This document shows positions 1 to 6,324 of a DNA stretch of 16,901 bases, in pieces. Origin of the DNA: DASXTB01 sp036505615 (lineage in GTDB: Bacteria > Acidobacteriota > UBA6911 > JACQSX01); contig DASXTB010000155.1 in assembly GCA_036505615.1 (NCBI GenBank), positions 1 through 16,901 of the forward strand, in the 5' to 3' direction. The notes beneath the pieces were generated by a model. That model saw only the letters and a list, made by a program, of their open reading frames with translations. It ran no database searches and was not told the origin of the DNA. Both the position numbers and the translations under genes were made by a program. Every line of letters begins with the position of its first letter. The stretch's first letter is position 1.

Positions 1-137
1 AGCCGGTCCAGGTGGACCGCCATCGTCCTCAGTCCATGATCCAGCTTGATTGCGATGACGAGCATGGCCACTGCCTGAATAGTGTAGGCGGCAGCGACAA
101 TTGCCAAAAAGAAAACCAACAGTTGCTCGAACGTCAT
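1..137 (-). CDS. N-terminal part of a single-pass membrane protein, cut by the window edge
   Basis: An open frame on the minus strand starts with ATG at 137-135 and runs off the left edge after 45 codons without a stop. It begins MTFEQLLVFF and residues 5-31 form one long hydrophobic helix (LAIVAAAYTIQAVAMLVIAIKL), followed by a polar stretch with basic and acidic residues. This pattern (short N-terminus, one membrane helix, then a charged region) is seen in small membrane-anchored helical proteins of the DUF948 kind, but too little is visible to assign a family. The ribosome binding site is weak (GAG about 6 bases upstream). It is transcribed divergently from tpx. Confidence 0.5.
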   Translation of the reverse strand, partial: MTFEQLLVFFLAIVAAAYTIQAVAMLVIAIKLDHGLRTMAVHLDR

Positions 138-358
138 TTCGCTCACTTATAGCGCCATACGCGACAAGCGTCAACCAAGGACCATGGAAAACCTCTTTTA
201 TTTGCAAAGTGAGCGTGATTTTATAGAATCGTCATGAATCTCGTACGATAGAAATAGAGTGAATCCGGAAAACAGCGCTCGAATGGAATCAACAGCTGGG
301 ACGGTTCGTCTGATCAATCCTCTACTTTTTTATGATCAACCGAATGTGGGAGAAATCT

Positions 359-859
359 ATGGCAACTGTGACTCTGAAGGGTAATTCGATCCACACCAAT
401 GGCGACCTTCCTAAAGTGGGTAATAAAGCTCCTGACTTCCGCCTGGTAGACGGCAAACTGAATGACGTCACTCTGGAGAATTTCAAGGGCAAGAAGAAGC
501 TGTTAAACATCGTGCCCAGTCTTGATACTTCAACCTGCGCGACGTCGACGCGCAAATTTAATGAAAAGGCAAACCAGCTGAAAAACACTGCGGTCTTGGT
601 TATTTCTGCCGATCTTCCCTTCGCACAAGGGAGGTTCTGTTCCACTGAGGGTCTCAACAACGTGGTCCCCCTCTCAATGATGCGGTCACGAGATTTTGCC
701 AAGGACTATGGCGTCCTCATCCAGGATGGACCGCTGGCGGGTATCGCTGCACGCGCCGTCGTGGTGCTCGACGAGAACGATAAAATCGTTTACAACCAGT
801 TGGTCCCGGAAATAGTGGATGAGCCAAACTACGATGCCGCCCTGGCGGCCATCAAGTGA
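359..859 (+). CDS. tpx: Thiol peroxidase (Tpx, atypical 2-Cys peroxiredoxin)
   Basis: The 166-aa product matches the thiol peroxidase family along its whole length (E. coli Tpx is 168 aa). Tpx reduces hydrogen peroxide and preferentially alkyl hydroperoxides using thioredoxin. The peroxidatic cysteine C60 sits in PSLDTSTCATSTRKFN, and the resolving cysteine C94 in SADLPFAQGRFCSTEGLNN; the spacing is that of the family. The C-terminal DGPLAGIAARAVVVLDEND segment, with the conserved active-site Arg, is also present. The ATG at 359 is preferred over the in-frame ATG at 332 because GGGAG lies 8 bases upstream and the protein then has the family length. About 220 bp of AT-rich non-coding DNA precede it, with a poor sigma-70-like TATAGA at 222-227 and no convincing -35. 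The next plus-strand gene starts 56 bp downstream with no terminator between, so co-transcription is possible. Confidence 0.95.
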   Translation: MATVTLKGNSIHTNGDLPKVGNKAPDFRLVDGKLNDVTLENFKGKKKLLNIVPSLDTSTCATSTRKFNEKANQLKNTAVLVISADLPFAQGRFCSTEGLNNVVPLSMMRSRDFAKDYGVLIQDGPLAGIAARAVVVLDENDKIVYNQLVPEIVDEPNYDAALAAIK

Positions 860-915
860 CCGATTTTTGGTTCAAATACTTTATGAAAGCTTGAGGAGAC
901 TGAGAAGAAGGCATC

Positions 916-1635
916 TTGTGCTGTCTCAGTCAAGCGATTTCGTCCCCCAACAACGACTTGGAAACGTTTGCTTCGATTATCCAACTTAAACAGCAAATCA
1001 GCTCGATTTACTCGATCCTGAGCGATCGCTTTCCCAGGTTTCCCAAGGCGCAGGAAACTTGGAATCAGTTGGCAACGGGCGAGGAATTTCAGTGCCGGGT
1101 TTTGACTCAACTGGCAAACAGCGCTGAAATCCAGGGAGAACTTCCGAAGCTCAATTCTCTAAGGCAGAGTCTGAAGGGGCTTGAAAGACAGGCAAGAGTG
1201 GAAGATTTGCGCCTTGAAGAGGCGTATCAAATCAGTCTGGAAACCTCCCATATGCAAGTCGAGTCGATGGCCTACCTTATTGAGAGCGTTGAATTTCCGC
1301 ATTCCATCGAGATAAAGAATGTGGCGGCCGTGATGTCCAATAACCTGCTCAGCTTGTTTGACATGATGGAGAAATATACTTCTGCCTCTGACCTTCGCGC
1401 GGCCGTGGCTCGTACAAAGGTTCAGCTCATGGCGTTGAATCTGAATTTCTTGGAATTCGATATAAAGAATTACCTTACCGGGATCTTGGGAATGAGCCAG
1501 ATGTTGGCAGCAGACTTAAGCGGAGAACAAATGCGGGAATGGCTGGACAAGACTTATCGCTATTGCAACGAGATTCGATCCGCGGTTCTTCAATTGGAAA
1601 AGCTTAGGCTTGAATTGAGCCAGCTGGAACGGTAA
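916..1635 (+). CDS. Helical protein: ferritin-like N-terminal part plus histidine-kinase-like dimerisation (DHp) part lacking the His
   Basis: This 239-aa protein has no signal peptide and is predicted almost wholly helical. Residues about 16-125 resemble the ferritin-like/rubrerythrin fold of bacterial proteins with the pattern 'fY..L.erFP....FW..La..E..H': here IYSILSDRFPRFPKAQETW, then LATGEEFQ. The usual metal-binding His after the Glu pair is missing, so iron binding is doubtful. Residues about 165-239 look like the two-helix dimerisation domain of histidine kinases: FDIKNYLTGILGMSQML lines up with the H-box 'HDIKNxLTxILGxxxLL', but F181 stands where the phosphorylated His should be, and no ATPase domain follows. 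The start is TTG at 916, chosen for the purine-rich AAGAAGG 4 bases upstream; there is no ATG before residue 113. It may be co-transcribed with tpx. Its stop is one base from the stop of the converging gene. Function is not known; a scaffold or phosphotransfer-antagonist role would be speculation. Confidence 0.75.
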   Translation: MCCLSQAISSPNNDLETFASIIQLKQQISSIYSILSDRFPRFPKAQETWNQLATGEEFQCRVLTQLANSAEIQGELPKLNSLRQSLKGLERQARVEDLRLEEAYQISLETSHMQVESMAYLIESVEFPHSIEIKNVAAVMSNNLLSLFDMMEKYTSASDLRAAVARTKVQLMALNLNFLEFDIKNYLTGILGMSQMLAADLSGEQMREWLDKTYRYCNEIRSAVLQLEKLRLELSQLER

Positions 1636-1636
1636 G

Positions 1637-2011
1637 CTACCTGGGGTGGTCGTGTTCTTTCTTCCTGGACTCCATCTCTTTTAAAAAGGCTTCGAACTTC
1701 TTCTTTTGCTCTTCGTTCAAGATGGCAAAAATTTTCTTGTCCGTTTCCATGCGAATTGCCTGAAATTTTGGCGCTGTCTCGGCGCGAGCCGCGTCGAAGC
1801 GCCGGCGCGATTCTGCCATAATCTCGCGCAGCTGTGCTTCCTGCTGCTGGGAGAGATGGAGCACCTCTGCCAGTTTCGCAAGGCGGCTGGCCCGTGAGTT
1901 TTCACTGGCCCTGGTCTTACCGAGAAACAAATACGCAGCGCCACCGCCGGCGGCACATCCAATCAAAAACACCGCCACCAGTGCCGCAATCGCCCGCTGG
2001 CGAACATTCAT
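1637..2011 (-). CDS. Periplasmic CpxP/Spy/CnrX-like (LTXXQ-type) sensor or chaperone protein
   Basis: The 124-aa product has an N-terminal membrane anchor or uncleaved signal (residues about 7-30, with a Gly/Ala-rich stretch and C19). A helical hairpin follows, carrying two LTXXQ-like motifs, LHLSQQQEAQLREIM and LNEEQKKKFEAFL. This is the layout of the Spy/CpxP family and of the related periplasmic metal sensors ZraP and CnrX/NccX ('heavy-metal resistance' proteins). The C-terminus is polar and ends in HDHPR, a possible metal-binding tail. Its ATG overlaps the stop of the anti-sigma gene as ATGA (2011-2008), so translation is probably coupled. Context suggests it is the extracytoplasmic signal-sensing member of the sigma/anti-sigma unit, as CnrX is in CnrYXH. 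That role is inferred from position and fold; which ligand it senses, if any, cannot be read from the sequence. Confidence 0.8.
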   Translation of the reverse strand: MNVRQRAIAALVAVFLIGCAAGGGAAYLFLGKTRASENSRASRLAKLAEVLHLSQQQEAQLREIMAESRRRFDAARAETAPKFQAIRMETDKKIFAILNEEQKKKFEAFLKEMESRKKEHDHPR

Positions 2012-2466
2012 CGGTTATTCCCCCCCTGCTGCAACCAGCGCAACAAATCGTCGTCGTTGCGGATCTGCGCCATGTCTCTGGCGAAAGCGCTGTTTTCGCT
2101 TCCGGTCAACAGGACTTCGTAGTCGGCGTAGGCATCTCCATGTTTGCCGAAGGAGAACAGCAACAATGACGCGCAAAGAATCACCAGCAACGCCCACGCA
2201 GGCCACGCTCGAGCGGGACGAAGCCAGGAAACAAGCAACGCGTCCCAAGATCTGGAGGGTTGAAACGCCACTGTGGCCGTGTCCCGGGCGAAAGCGGGGC
2301 GCAAGGGAGCATCCACTGCCGCGATCGCGCGCGCTACATTGTCCAGCAGCGTCAAAGCCTGCCGGCACTCTACGCATGAATCAAGGTGAGATTCAAAAAG
2401 AGCTCGCTGCGAGTGGTTCAATTCTCCGTCGCGGTATTGGTCAAACCACTTACAAGCTTCTCTCAT
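2008..2466 (-). CDS. Membrane anti-sigma factor with zinc-finger (zf-HC2) domain
   Basis: The 152-aa product begins with an anti-sigma zinc finger: C5, then GEL at 14-16, then H27-x3-C31-x2-C34 in SHLDSCVECRQAL, the standard zf-HC2/RsrA pattern. One transmembrane helix follows at about 88-107 (AWPAWALLVILCASLLLFSFG), and a 45-residue acidic tail lies outside. Such proteins hold their ECF sigma factor at the membrane until a signal triggers release or proteolysis. The ATG (2466-2464) overlaps the stop of the sigma gene as ATGA, and its own stop overlaps the start of the CpxP-like gene in the same way. The three genes therefore form one translationally coupled unit in the order sigma, anti-sigma, sensor. 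The cognate partner is almost certainly the adjacent sigma factor. Confidence 0.9.
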   Translation of the reverse strand: MREACKWFDQYRDGELNHSQRALFESHLDSCVECRQALTLLDNVARAIAAVDAPLRPAFARDTATVAFQPSRSWDALLVSWLRPARAWPAWALLVILCASLLLFSFGKHGDAYADYEVLLTGSENSAFARDMAQIRNDDDLLRWLQQGGNNR

Positions 2467-3125
2467 CGTCGCCTCTTATTTTCCAATCCTTGCAGATAAT
2501 CGTGAAATTTCTTCTGAACTAGCCTGCGTGCCCGAGAAACGCGGATCCTTGCTCCCAGTTCCGAAGTGCTCAACGCATCCGCCACTTCCGAATAATGCCG
2601 GCCTTCCACTTCTCTTAACACAAAAGCAGCCCGATCCTTGGGTTTTAATTCTTCCAACAGGGACATCGCGATGCGCTCATACTGGTCGGGGTCATCCCGA
2701 ATCAACGAGTCAAAGTCAGCGCTATGCGCCATCCTATTGAGCATCTGCTCCTGCTCTCCTTCTTCTAAATCGGTCCAGAGTCGGTACCTCCGTGTTCGCA
2801 GCCTGCGTAACTGATCGATGCAATAATTGGCTGCGATCCGAACGATCCACGGTTCAAAGGGCCGGGCCCGATCAAATTTCTCCAAGGCATTAAAGGCGCG
2901 AATAAATACCTCCTGCACTGCGTCCTCATGTTCCAACGAGGTTCCCAGCGTCCGCCTGACTGTTCTTGAGACCGCTGACTGGTGTCGTCTTACCAGTTCG
3001 GCAAAAGCGAATTCGTCACCGCCCAGACTCTTTCGCACCAGGTCGGCGTCCTCCGGCTCCTTCCAATTTTCAATTACGGAGCGCCTCTTAATTGTTTCAG
3101 AATCCATGAGTACCAGCCAGGACAT
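2463..3125 (-). CDS. ECF RNA polymerase sigma factor (RpoE-like)
   Basis: The protein has sigma region 2 at roughly residues 40-110 (ELVRRHQSAVSRTVRR, then EDAVQEVFIRAFNAL, then FEPWIVRIAANYCIDQLRR). An acidic linker follows, then region 4 (LEELKPKDRAAFVLREVEG, then HYSEVADALSTS). The end of the region 4 helix-turn-helix is unusual: the normal GTVKSRLSRAR reads LGARIRVSRAR, so promoter -35 recognition may differ from typical RpoE-like factors. Start choice is uncertain: in-frame ATG at 3125, ATG at 3107 and TTG at 3134 all lack a good ribosome binding site. It precedes and overlaps its anti-sigma gene. The gap to the upstream VWA gene (3126-3312) shows no clear terminator, only short palindromes, for example TCCCTAGAGGGA at 3183-3194. 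Confidence 0.92.
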   Translation of the reverse strand: MSWLVLMDSETIKRRSVIENWKEPEDADLVRKSLGGDEFAFAELVRRHQSAVSRTVRRTLGTSLEHEDAVQEVFIRAFNALEKFDRARPFEPWIVRIAANYCIDQLRRLRTRRYRLWTDLEEGEQEQMLNRMAHSADFDSLIRDDPDQYERIAMSLLEELKPKDRAAFVLREVEGRHYSEVADALSTSELGARIRVSRARRLVQKKFHDYLQGLENKRRR

Positions 3126-3312
3126 ATACGGCAAAAAGGGGCCTAGAGTTTACCCGAATTGGCCTAAATTCGCGGGAATGCGCTCCCTAGAGGGAAAGAC
3201 TGAGGCGAAAGTTCACATTTGGGCCAGCTGACGGGGGCCTTGGCCTGCGCGCCTCCGGGGAGGTCTCGAAAGCATCTCCTGGTTCCGCATCAGCGCCGGC
3301 TGCTGCCGGATT

Positions 3313-4362
3313 TCAGTGTCCACTCTTCTCGGCGTAATACCCTTCCCGGGCCCGCACTTTTAGCTCAAGCGGCTTGCCGTCCATGTCGGCTTTAGCCTCA
3401 ATCCGGATCTTGCGAAACTTCCCGTCCTTAGCGGTATTAGTAGAGACGTAAGAAAGCCGGTACTGGCCGCGGAGCATGTTCGAGATATCCTGAAAAATGT
3501 TGGGATATTCGGCCTGGAATCGAGGGAAAAATGCCACGCCTCCGGTCGCCTTGGCACACTCTTTCAGCACGGCATCGGCCTGATAAAAATCTAGTCGGGT
3601 CTCAGCCGGAAGGCGGTCTTCGTAACGCGCCCGGACATTTCCACCGATACTGATCGGATAAATGATCGCGCTGGTGTTCTTAATGGCCTTTAACATCTTG
3701 TCCAGGTTCGCCTTACTGAAAGTATCGCGTCCCGACGTCAGCATCACGATGGCCACTTTTCCGTCAGTCTCCTGAACCCGGTTGAGGACGTCAATGGTTG
3801 CATCGTAAAAGTTTGCTTCGCTCCAGGCCGGATAATTCAGTCTCCGCAGAGCGTTGTAAACCTCGCCCTTGTTCTGCGTAAAGTCGGTAAGTATCTCGGG
3901 TCGAATATCGTAGGCCACTACCGCCACCCAGTCCTCCGGGCGAATCTGCTGCACAAATTCGTAGGAAGCCACAAGCACTTCATAAAGCGCATACCAGATG
4001 ACCTTGTTATATTCCACCAGCAGTACCACCGTAATGGGAGCGTCTACGGGAGCGAAGTTGGTGATACTCTGCTCCATCTTGTCCTCATAAACCTTGAAAT
4101 TGTCCTTCGTCAGCCCCTTTATCAAATTGCCGTTCTTGTCTGTTACTGTGACATCGACACTGACCTGGTCGACATTTACGCGGATGGCAGTCCTGCCGCG
4201 GGGCGCCTCCTGCTTCTCTTTTAGGTCCTTAGGCTTCTGCTGTTGCGACTTTTCCTGCGCTTGGGACGGTGGCTGACTCTGCTGTCGGGACGCTGCGGGC
4301 GCGCTGAAGGGTACTAAGCTCAGAAGCCCAATAATTGAAATCAGCGCTAATTTTCTTTTCAT
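3313..4362 (-). CDS. Secreted VWFA-related Acidobacterial-domain protein with degenerate MIDAS
   Basis: The 349-aa product has a signal peptide (MKRKLALISIIGLLSLVPFSAPA, residues 1-23) and a Gln/Lys-rich linker (24-55). Next is the small beta domain typical of the TIGR03436 'VWFA-related Acidobacterial domain' family (VNVDQVSVDVTVTDKNG, then GLTKDNFKVYEDKMEQ), followed by a von Willebrand A-like domain at about 108-300. In the family the first A-domain strand usually ends in the metal site DxSxS. Here it reads VVLLVEYNKVIWY (E117-Y-N-K-V), and the later loop is LTSGRDTFS, so the metal site is probably lost. The C-terminus (RGQYRLSYVSTNT, then a basic strand) matches the family's closing domain. 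AAGG lies 10 bases before the ATG. The protein is probably exported; its substrate or partner is unknown. An extended -10 promoter lies upstream. Confidence 0.92.
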   Translation of the reverse strand: MKRKLALISIIGLLSLVPFSAPAASRQQSQPPSQAQEKSQQQKPKDLKEKQEAPRGRTAIRVNVDQVSVDVTVTDKNGNLIKGLTKDNFKVYEDKMEQSITNFAPVDAPITVVLLVEYNKVIWYALYEVLVASYEFVQQIRPEDWVAVVAYDIRPEILTDFTQNKGEVYNALRRLNYPAWSEANFYDATIDVLNRVQETDGKVAIVMLTSGRDTFSKANLDKMLKAIKNTSAIIYPISIGGNVRARYEDRLPAETRLDFYQADAVLKECAKATGGVAFFPRFQAEYPNIFQDISNMLRGQYRLSYVSTNTAKDGKFRKIRIEAKADMDGKPLELKVRAREGYYAEKSGH

Positions 4363-4394
4363 GAGATCACGACCTTTTTATAGTTAAGACGAGA

Positions 4395-4403
4395 ATTCTA
4401 GCA
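4395..4403 (-). promoter_or_regulatory. Candidate extended -10 promoter for the VWA gene
   Basis: On the minus strand this reads TGCTAGAAT, an extended -10 (TGnTAnAAT) 33 bases before the ATG of the VWA protein gene. No good -35 is present at 16-18 bases; TTGTTT lies only 13 bases away. The identical nonamer occurs before metH, which raises confidence slightly. Confidence 0.45.
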
Positions 4404-4478
4404 CAGCGTTTCGAAACAATGGGGAATAGCGTGGCATCGGAGATTGCACATCCGGTGAGCGTGCCACTGTTGGTGGCT

Positions 4479-4484
4479 TATAAT
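4479..4484 (+). promoter_or_regulatory. Candidate -10 box (TATAAT) for the HAD gene
   Basis: A perfect TATAAT lies about 68 bases upstream of the HAD phosphatase start, in the divergent gap between the VWA and HAD genes. No recognisable -35 is found 16-18 bases before it, so this is only a candidate. Confidence 0.35.
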
Positions 4485-4551
4485 TAGGATAGATGAAGAA
4501 ATAGTCTTAGAGGATCTAACAGCGTCCGAGCTTCTTGGATCGTCCCTTCAA

Positions 4552-5235
4552 ATGATTGAAAACGTAAACACTGTTGTATTCGACCTGGATGGGACGCTCC
4601 TCCGGACCGAATCCATTATCGTGGGGGCGATCCAGTCGGCCCTAGCTCGCACTTCCGCCAAGTTTAGAGTAGATGTACGTCAGCCTTCCCAGCGTGAGAT
4701 CCTTTCGTTGGTCGGAACTCCGGTTTACGAGTTCGCCGATAGATTGCGGCTTCCTCTGGCAGATGACGCTCTTGCGTTCTTCCGTGCCGAACTAGAAGAG
4801 GAAGAGCTCAGGCAAATCGAGGACGGCCAGGCCCGACTTTTCGAGGGAGTGTCGGAGCTGTTGGCCGATCTTCGCAACAGCGGCTTCGGGTTAGCCCTTA
4901 TCTCCAACTGTTCCAGACGTTACCTCATGGCGGTGTGCGACTATTTCTCTCTCTGGGATTACTTTAATTTTTCCCTCTGCGCTGAAGACATCCCACGCTC
5001 TGGGAAAGCACGGCTACTGCAGGAAATTCTGGAAAAAACGGAAACGCTTCCCGGAGAGGCCATTTATATTGGAGATCGAGCCTCCGATCTGGAAGCGGCC
5101 CGAGCCATAAGATGCGGCTTTATTGGCTGCCTGTGGGGATACGGTAAGGGGGAGTTTGACGATTCGGTGCCGACTTTGGCGTCGATTGACGAACTGGCAG
5201 CGGTGTTGTCTCAAATCCGCACCGCCCGGACGTAA
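4552..5235 (+). CDS. HAD-superfamily hydrolase, phosphoglycolate phosphatase-like
   Basis: This 227-aa cytosolic protein carries all four HAD motifs: motif I VVFDLDGTLL with nucleophile D11 and acid D13; motif II LALISNCSR with S118/N119; motif III K152 in PRSGKARLL; motif IV IYIGDRASDLEAAR with D175 and D179. A helical cap lies between motifs I and II (about 17-90), the C1 cap of the Gph/PGP-type subfamily. Such enzymes hydrolyse small phosphate esters; the actual substrate cannot be told from sequence. The ATG at 4552 puts motif I at the usual distance from the N-terminus, although no clear ribosome binding site precedes it and the frame stays open upstream without another usual start codon. 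It ends about 30 bp before a strong terminator, so it is probably a single-gene transcript. Confidence 0.9.
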   Translation: MIENVNTVVFDLDGTLLRTESIIVGAIQSALARTSAKFRVDVRQPSQREILSLVGTPVYEFADRLRLPLADDALAFFRAELEEEELRQIEDGQARLFEGVSELLADLRNSGFGLALISNCSRRYLMAVCDYFSLWDYFNFSLCAEDIPRSGKARLLQEILEKTETLPGEAIYIGDRASDLEAARAIRCGFIGCLWGYGKGEFDDSVPTLASIDELAAVLSQIRTART

Positions 5236-5262
5236 ACCATAGGAGCTCCGCGAAGTTCGCCT

Positions 5263-5284
5263 AGGCCGCTGAAAGCGGCCTTTC
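5263..5284 (+). terminator. Rho-independent terminator after the HAD gene
   Basis: AGGCCGCT at 5263-5270 and AGCGGCCT at 5274-5281 form an 8-bp perfect stem with a GAA loop, followed by a T-rich tract (TTTCGTGCTTTTGTCTTT). It is well placed 28 bp after the HAD stop codon and is the clearest terminator in the window. Confidence 0.8.
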
Positions 5285-5329
5285 GTGCTTTTGTCTTTAA
5301 CTTGGCGCCTGAAACCTGTAATTTAACTA

Positions 5330-5360
5330 GCTGATTGCTGACCGCTGAAAGCTGATAGCT
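5330..5360 (+). repeat. Short tandem heptamer repeat (GCTGANN)4
   Basis: Four heptamers in a row read GCTGATT, GCTGACC, GCTGAAA and GCTGATA, followed by a partial GCT. They are flanked by TAGCT/AGCTA, so the tract can also pair end to end. It lies between the terminator and larE. Confidence 0.7.
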
Positions 5361-5370
5361 AGCTCAACGC

Positions 5371-6156
5371 ATGGGATTAACAGAGAAACAGTCACAATTG
5401 GAATTCATCCTCTCTGGAATGGGCTCGGTTCTAGTCGCATACAGCGGCGGAATCGACAGCGCGCTGGTCGCCTACTTTGCTCACCGCCTGCTAGGCGATC
5501 GGATGCTGGCGCTGACGGCCAGGAGCCCGTCGTTGGCGGAGTCGGAACTAAAACATGCCATCGAATTTGCACAGATCCACGGCATCCCTCACAGAGTGAT
5601 TGACACCCGGGAAGTTGAGGATCCACGCTATGCTGCAAACCCAGTCAATCGCTGTTTTTTCTGCAAAGATGAGCTCTATACCCGCATCACGGAGTTAAGG
5701 GAAGAGTTACTCTTTTCATGTGTGGCCGACGGGTCTCACGCAGAAGATGATATCGGAGACCGACCGGGAATGCGTGCTGCTGTCAACCACGGCGTGCGCA
5801 GCCCTCTGCGTGAAGCCGGCCTGACAAAGGCTGAGATAAGAGACTTAGCCAGGAATCTGGGCCTGGAAATCTGGGACAAGCCTTCTTCTCCATGCCTTAG
5901 TTCCCGCGTTCCTCATGGTATCGCGATCACGCCCGAAAAACTGCGGCAGGTTGACCGGGCCGAACAGGTCTTGCGCAATCTGGGTTTTCGAGTCTTTCGA
6001 GTGCGCCATCACGACGAGCTGGCCCGTATAGAAGTTTCACGCGAGGAATTGCCGCGGCTCTTGGATGCGTGCCTGTTTGACCGGGTCGCAAATCAACTCA
6101 AAGACATCGGATACAAGCATGTCACCCTCGACATGCGAGCGTACGGATCGAAATAA
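5371..6156 (+). CDS. larE: ATP-dependent sacrificial sulfur transferase LarE
   Basis: The 261-aa product belongs to the LarE branch of the N-type ATP pyrophosphatases. LarE adenylates the pyridinium biscarboxylate precursor and supplies sulfur for the nickel-pincer cofactor used by lactate racemase and related LarA enzymes. The PP-loop is VLVAYSGGIDSAL (S25-S30), followed by LALTARSPS. C95 and C98 (NRCFFCKDELY) and C175 (KPSSPCLSSRVPHG) are the three cysteines of the cluster-containing type. Forms with a single conserved Cys at the C175 position give up that sulfur, whereas three-Cys homologues have been reported to hold an iron-sulfur cluster. Length is normal for the family. The start fits the family N-terminus, but no good ribosome binding site precedes it. 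No larA, larB or larC lies in the window. Confidence 0.92.
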   Translation: MGLTEKQSQLEFILSGMGSVLVAYSGGIDSALVAYFAHRLLGDRMLALTARSPSLAESELKHAIEFAQIHGIPHRVIDTREVEDPRYAANPVNRCFFCKDELYTRITELREELLFSCVADGSHAEDDIGDRPGMRAAVNHGVRSPLREAGLTKAEIRDLARNLGLEIWDKPSSPCLSSRVPHGIAITPEKLRQVDRAEQVLRNLGFRVFRVRHHDELARIEVSREELPRLLDACLFDRVANQLKDIGYKHVTLDMRAYGSK

Positions 6157-6172
6157 CTTAGCCACCGGGATT

Positions 6173-6301
6173 TTGTAGCGCCGGCTTCCTGCCGGCCGGA
6201 GGCCGGCGTTGGAGTTTGGACATTTTGGAGAGACGGCCTGAGGGCCGTCTCTCCAATAGCGCCGCTTCGCAGCGCCTGCCGGCCGGAGGCCGGCGCTACA
6301 A
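6173..6301. repeat. MITE/REP-like multi-hairpin element between larE and ggt
   Basis: The 129-bp element has perfect 13-bp inverted ends: TTGTAGCGCCGGC at 6173-6185 and its reverse complement at 6289-6301. Inside, a 21-bp sequence (CCTGCCGGCC, GGAGGCCGGCG) occurs twice as a direct repeat at 6188-6208 and 6275-6295, and each copy can fold on itself (GCCGGC-CGGAG-GCCGGC). In the middle is a perfect 14-bp stem with a TGAG loop (6225-6256). A further weak stem, GCGCCGCTTCGCAGCGC, follows at about 6260-6274. No coding potential is visible. It starts 17 bp after larE and ends 24 bp before ggt, so it may also end or stabilise transcripts. Confidence 0.8.
6225..6256 (+). terminator. Perfect 14-bp hairpin inside the element; possible transcription barrier after larE
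   Basis: TTGGAGAGACGGCC pairs with GGCCGTCTCTCCAA around a TGAG loop. The stem is very stable but has no following T-tract, so it is a doubtful intrinsic terminator; mRNA 3' end protection, as in REP sequences, is at least as likely. Confidence 0.35.
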
Positions 6302-6324
6302 TCTCGGAGTATTCAGGCACCGTC

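Noticed and set aside
332..358. Longer tpx start at ATG 332
   Set aside because: The extra nine residues lack family similarity and the ATG at 359 has a well-placed GGGAG.
1827..3231. Plus-strand frames opposite the sigma/anti-sigma genes
   Set aside because: They are shadows of genes with strong family motifs and ATGA coupling on the minus strand.
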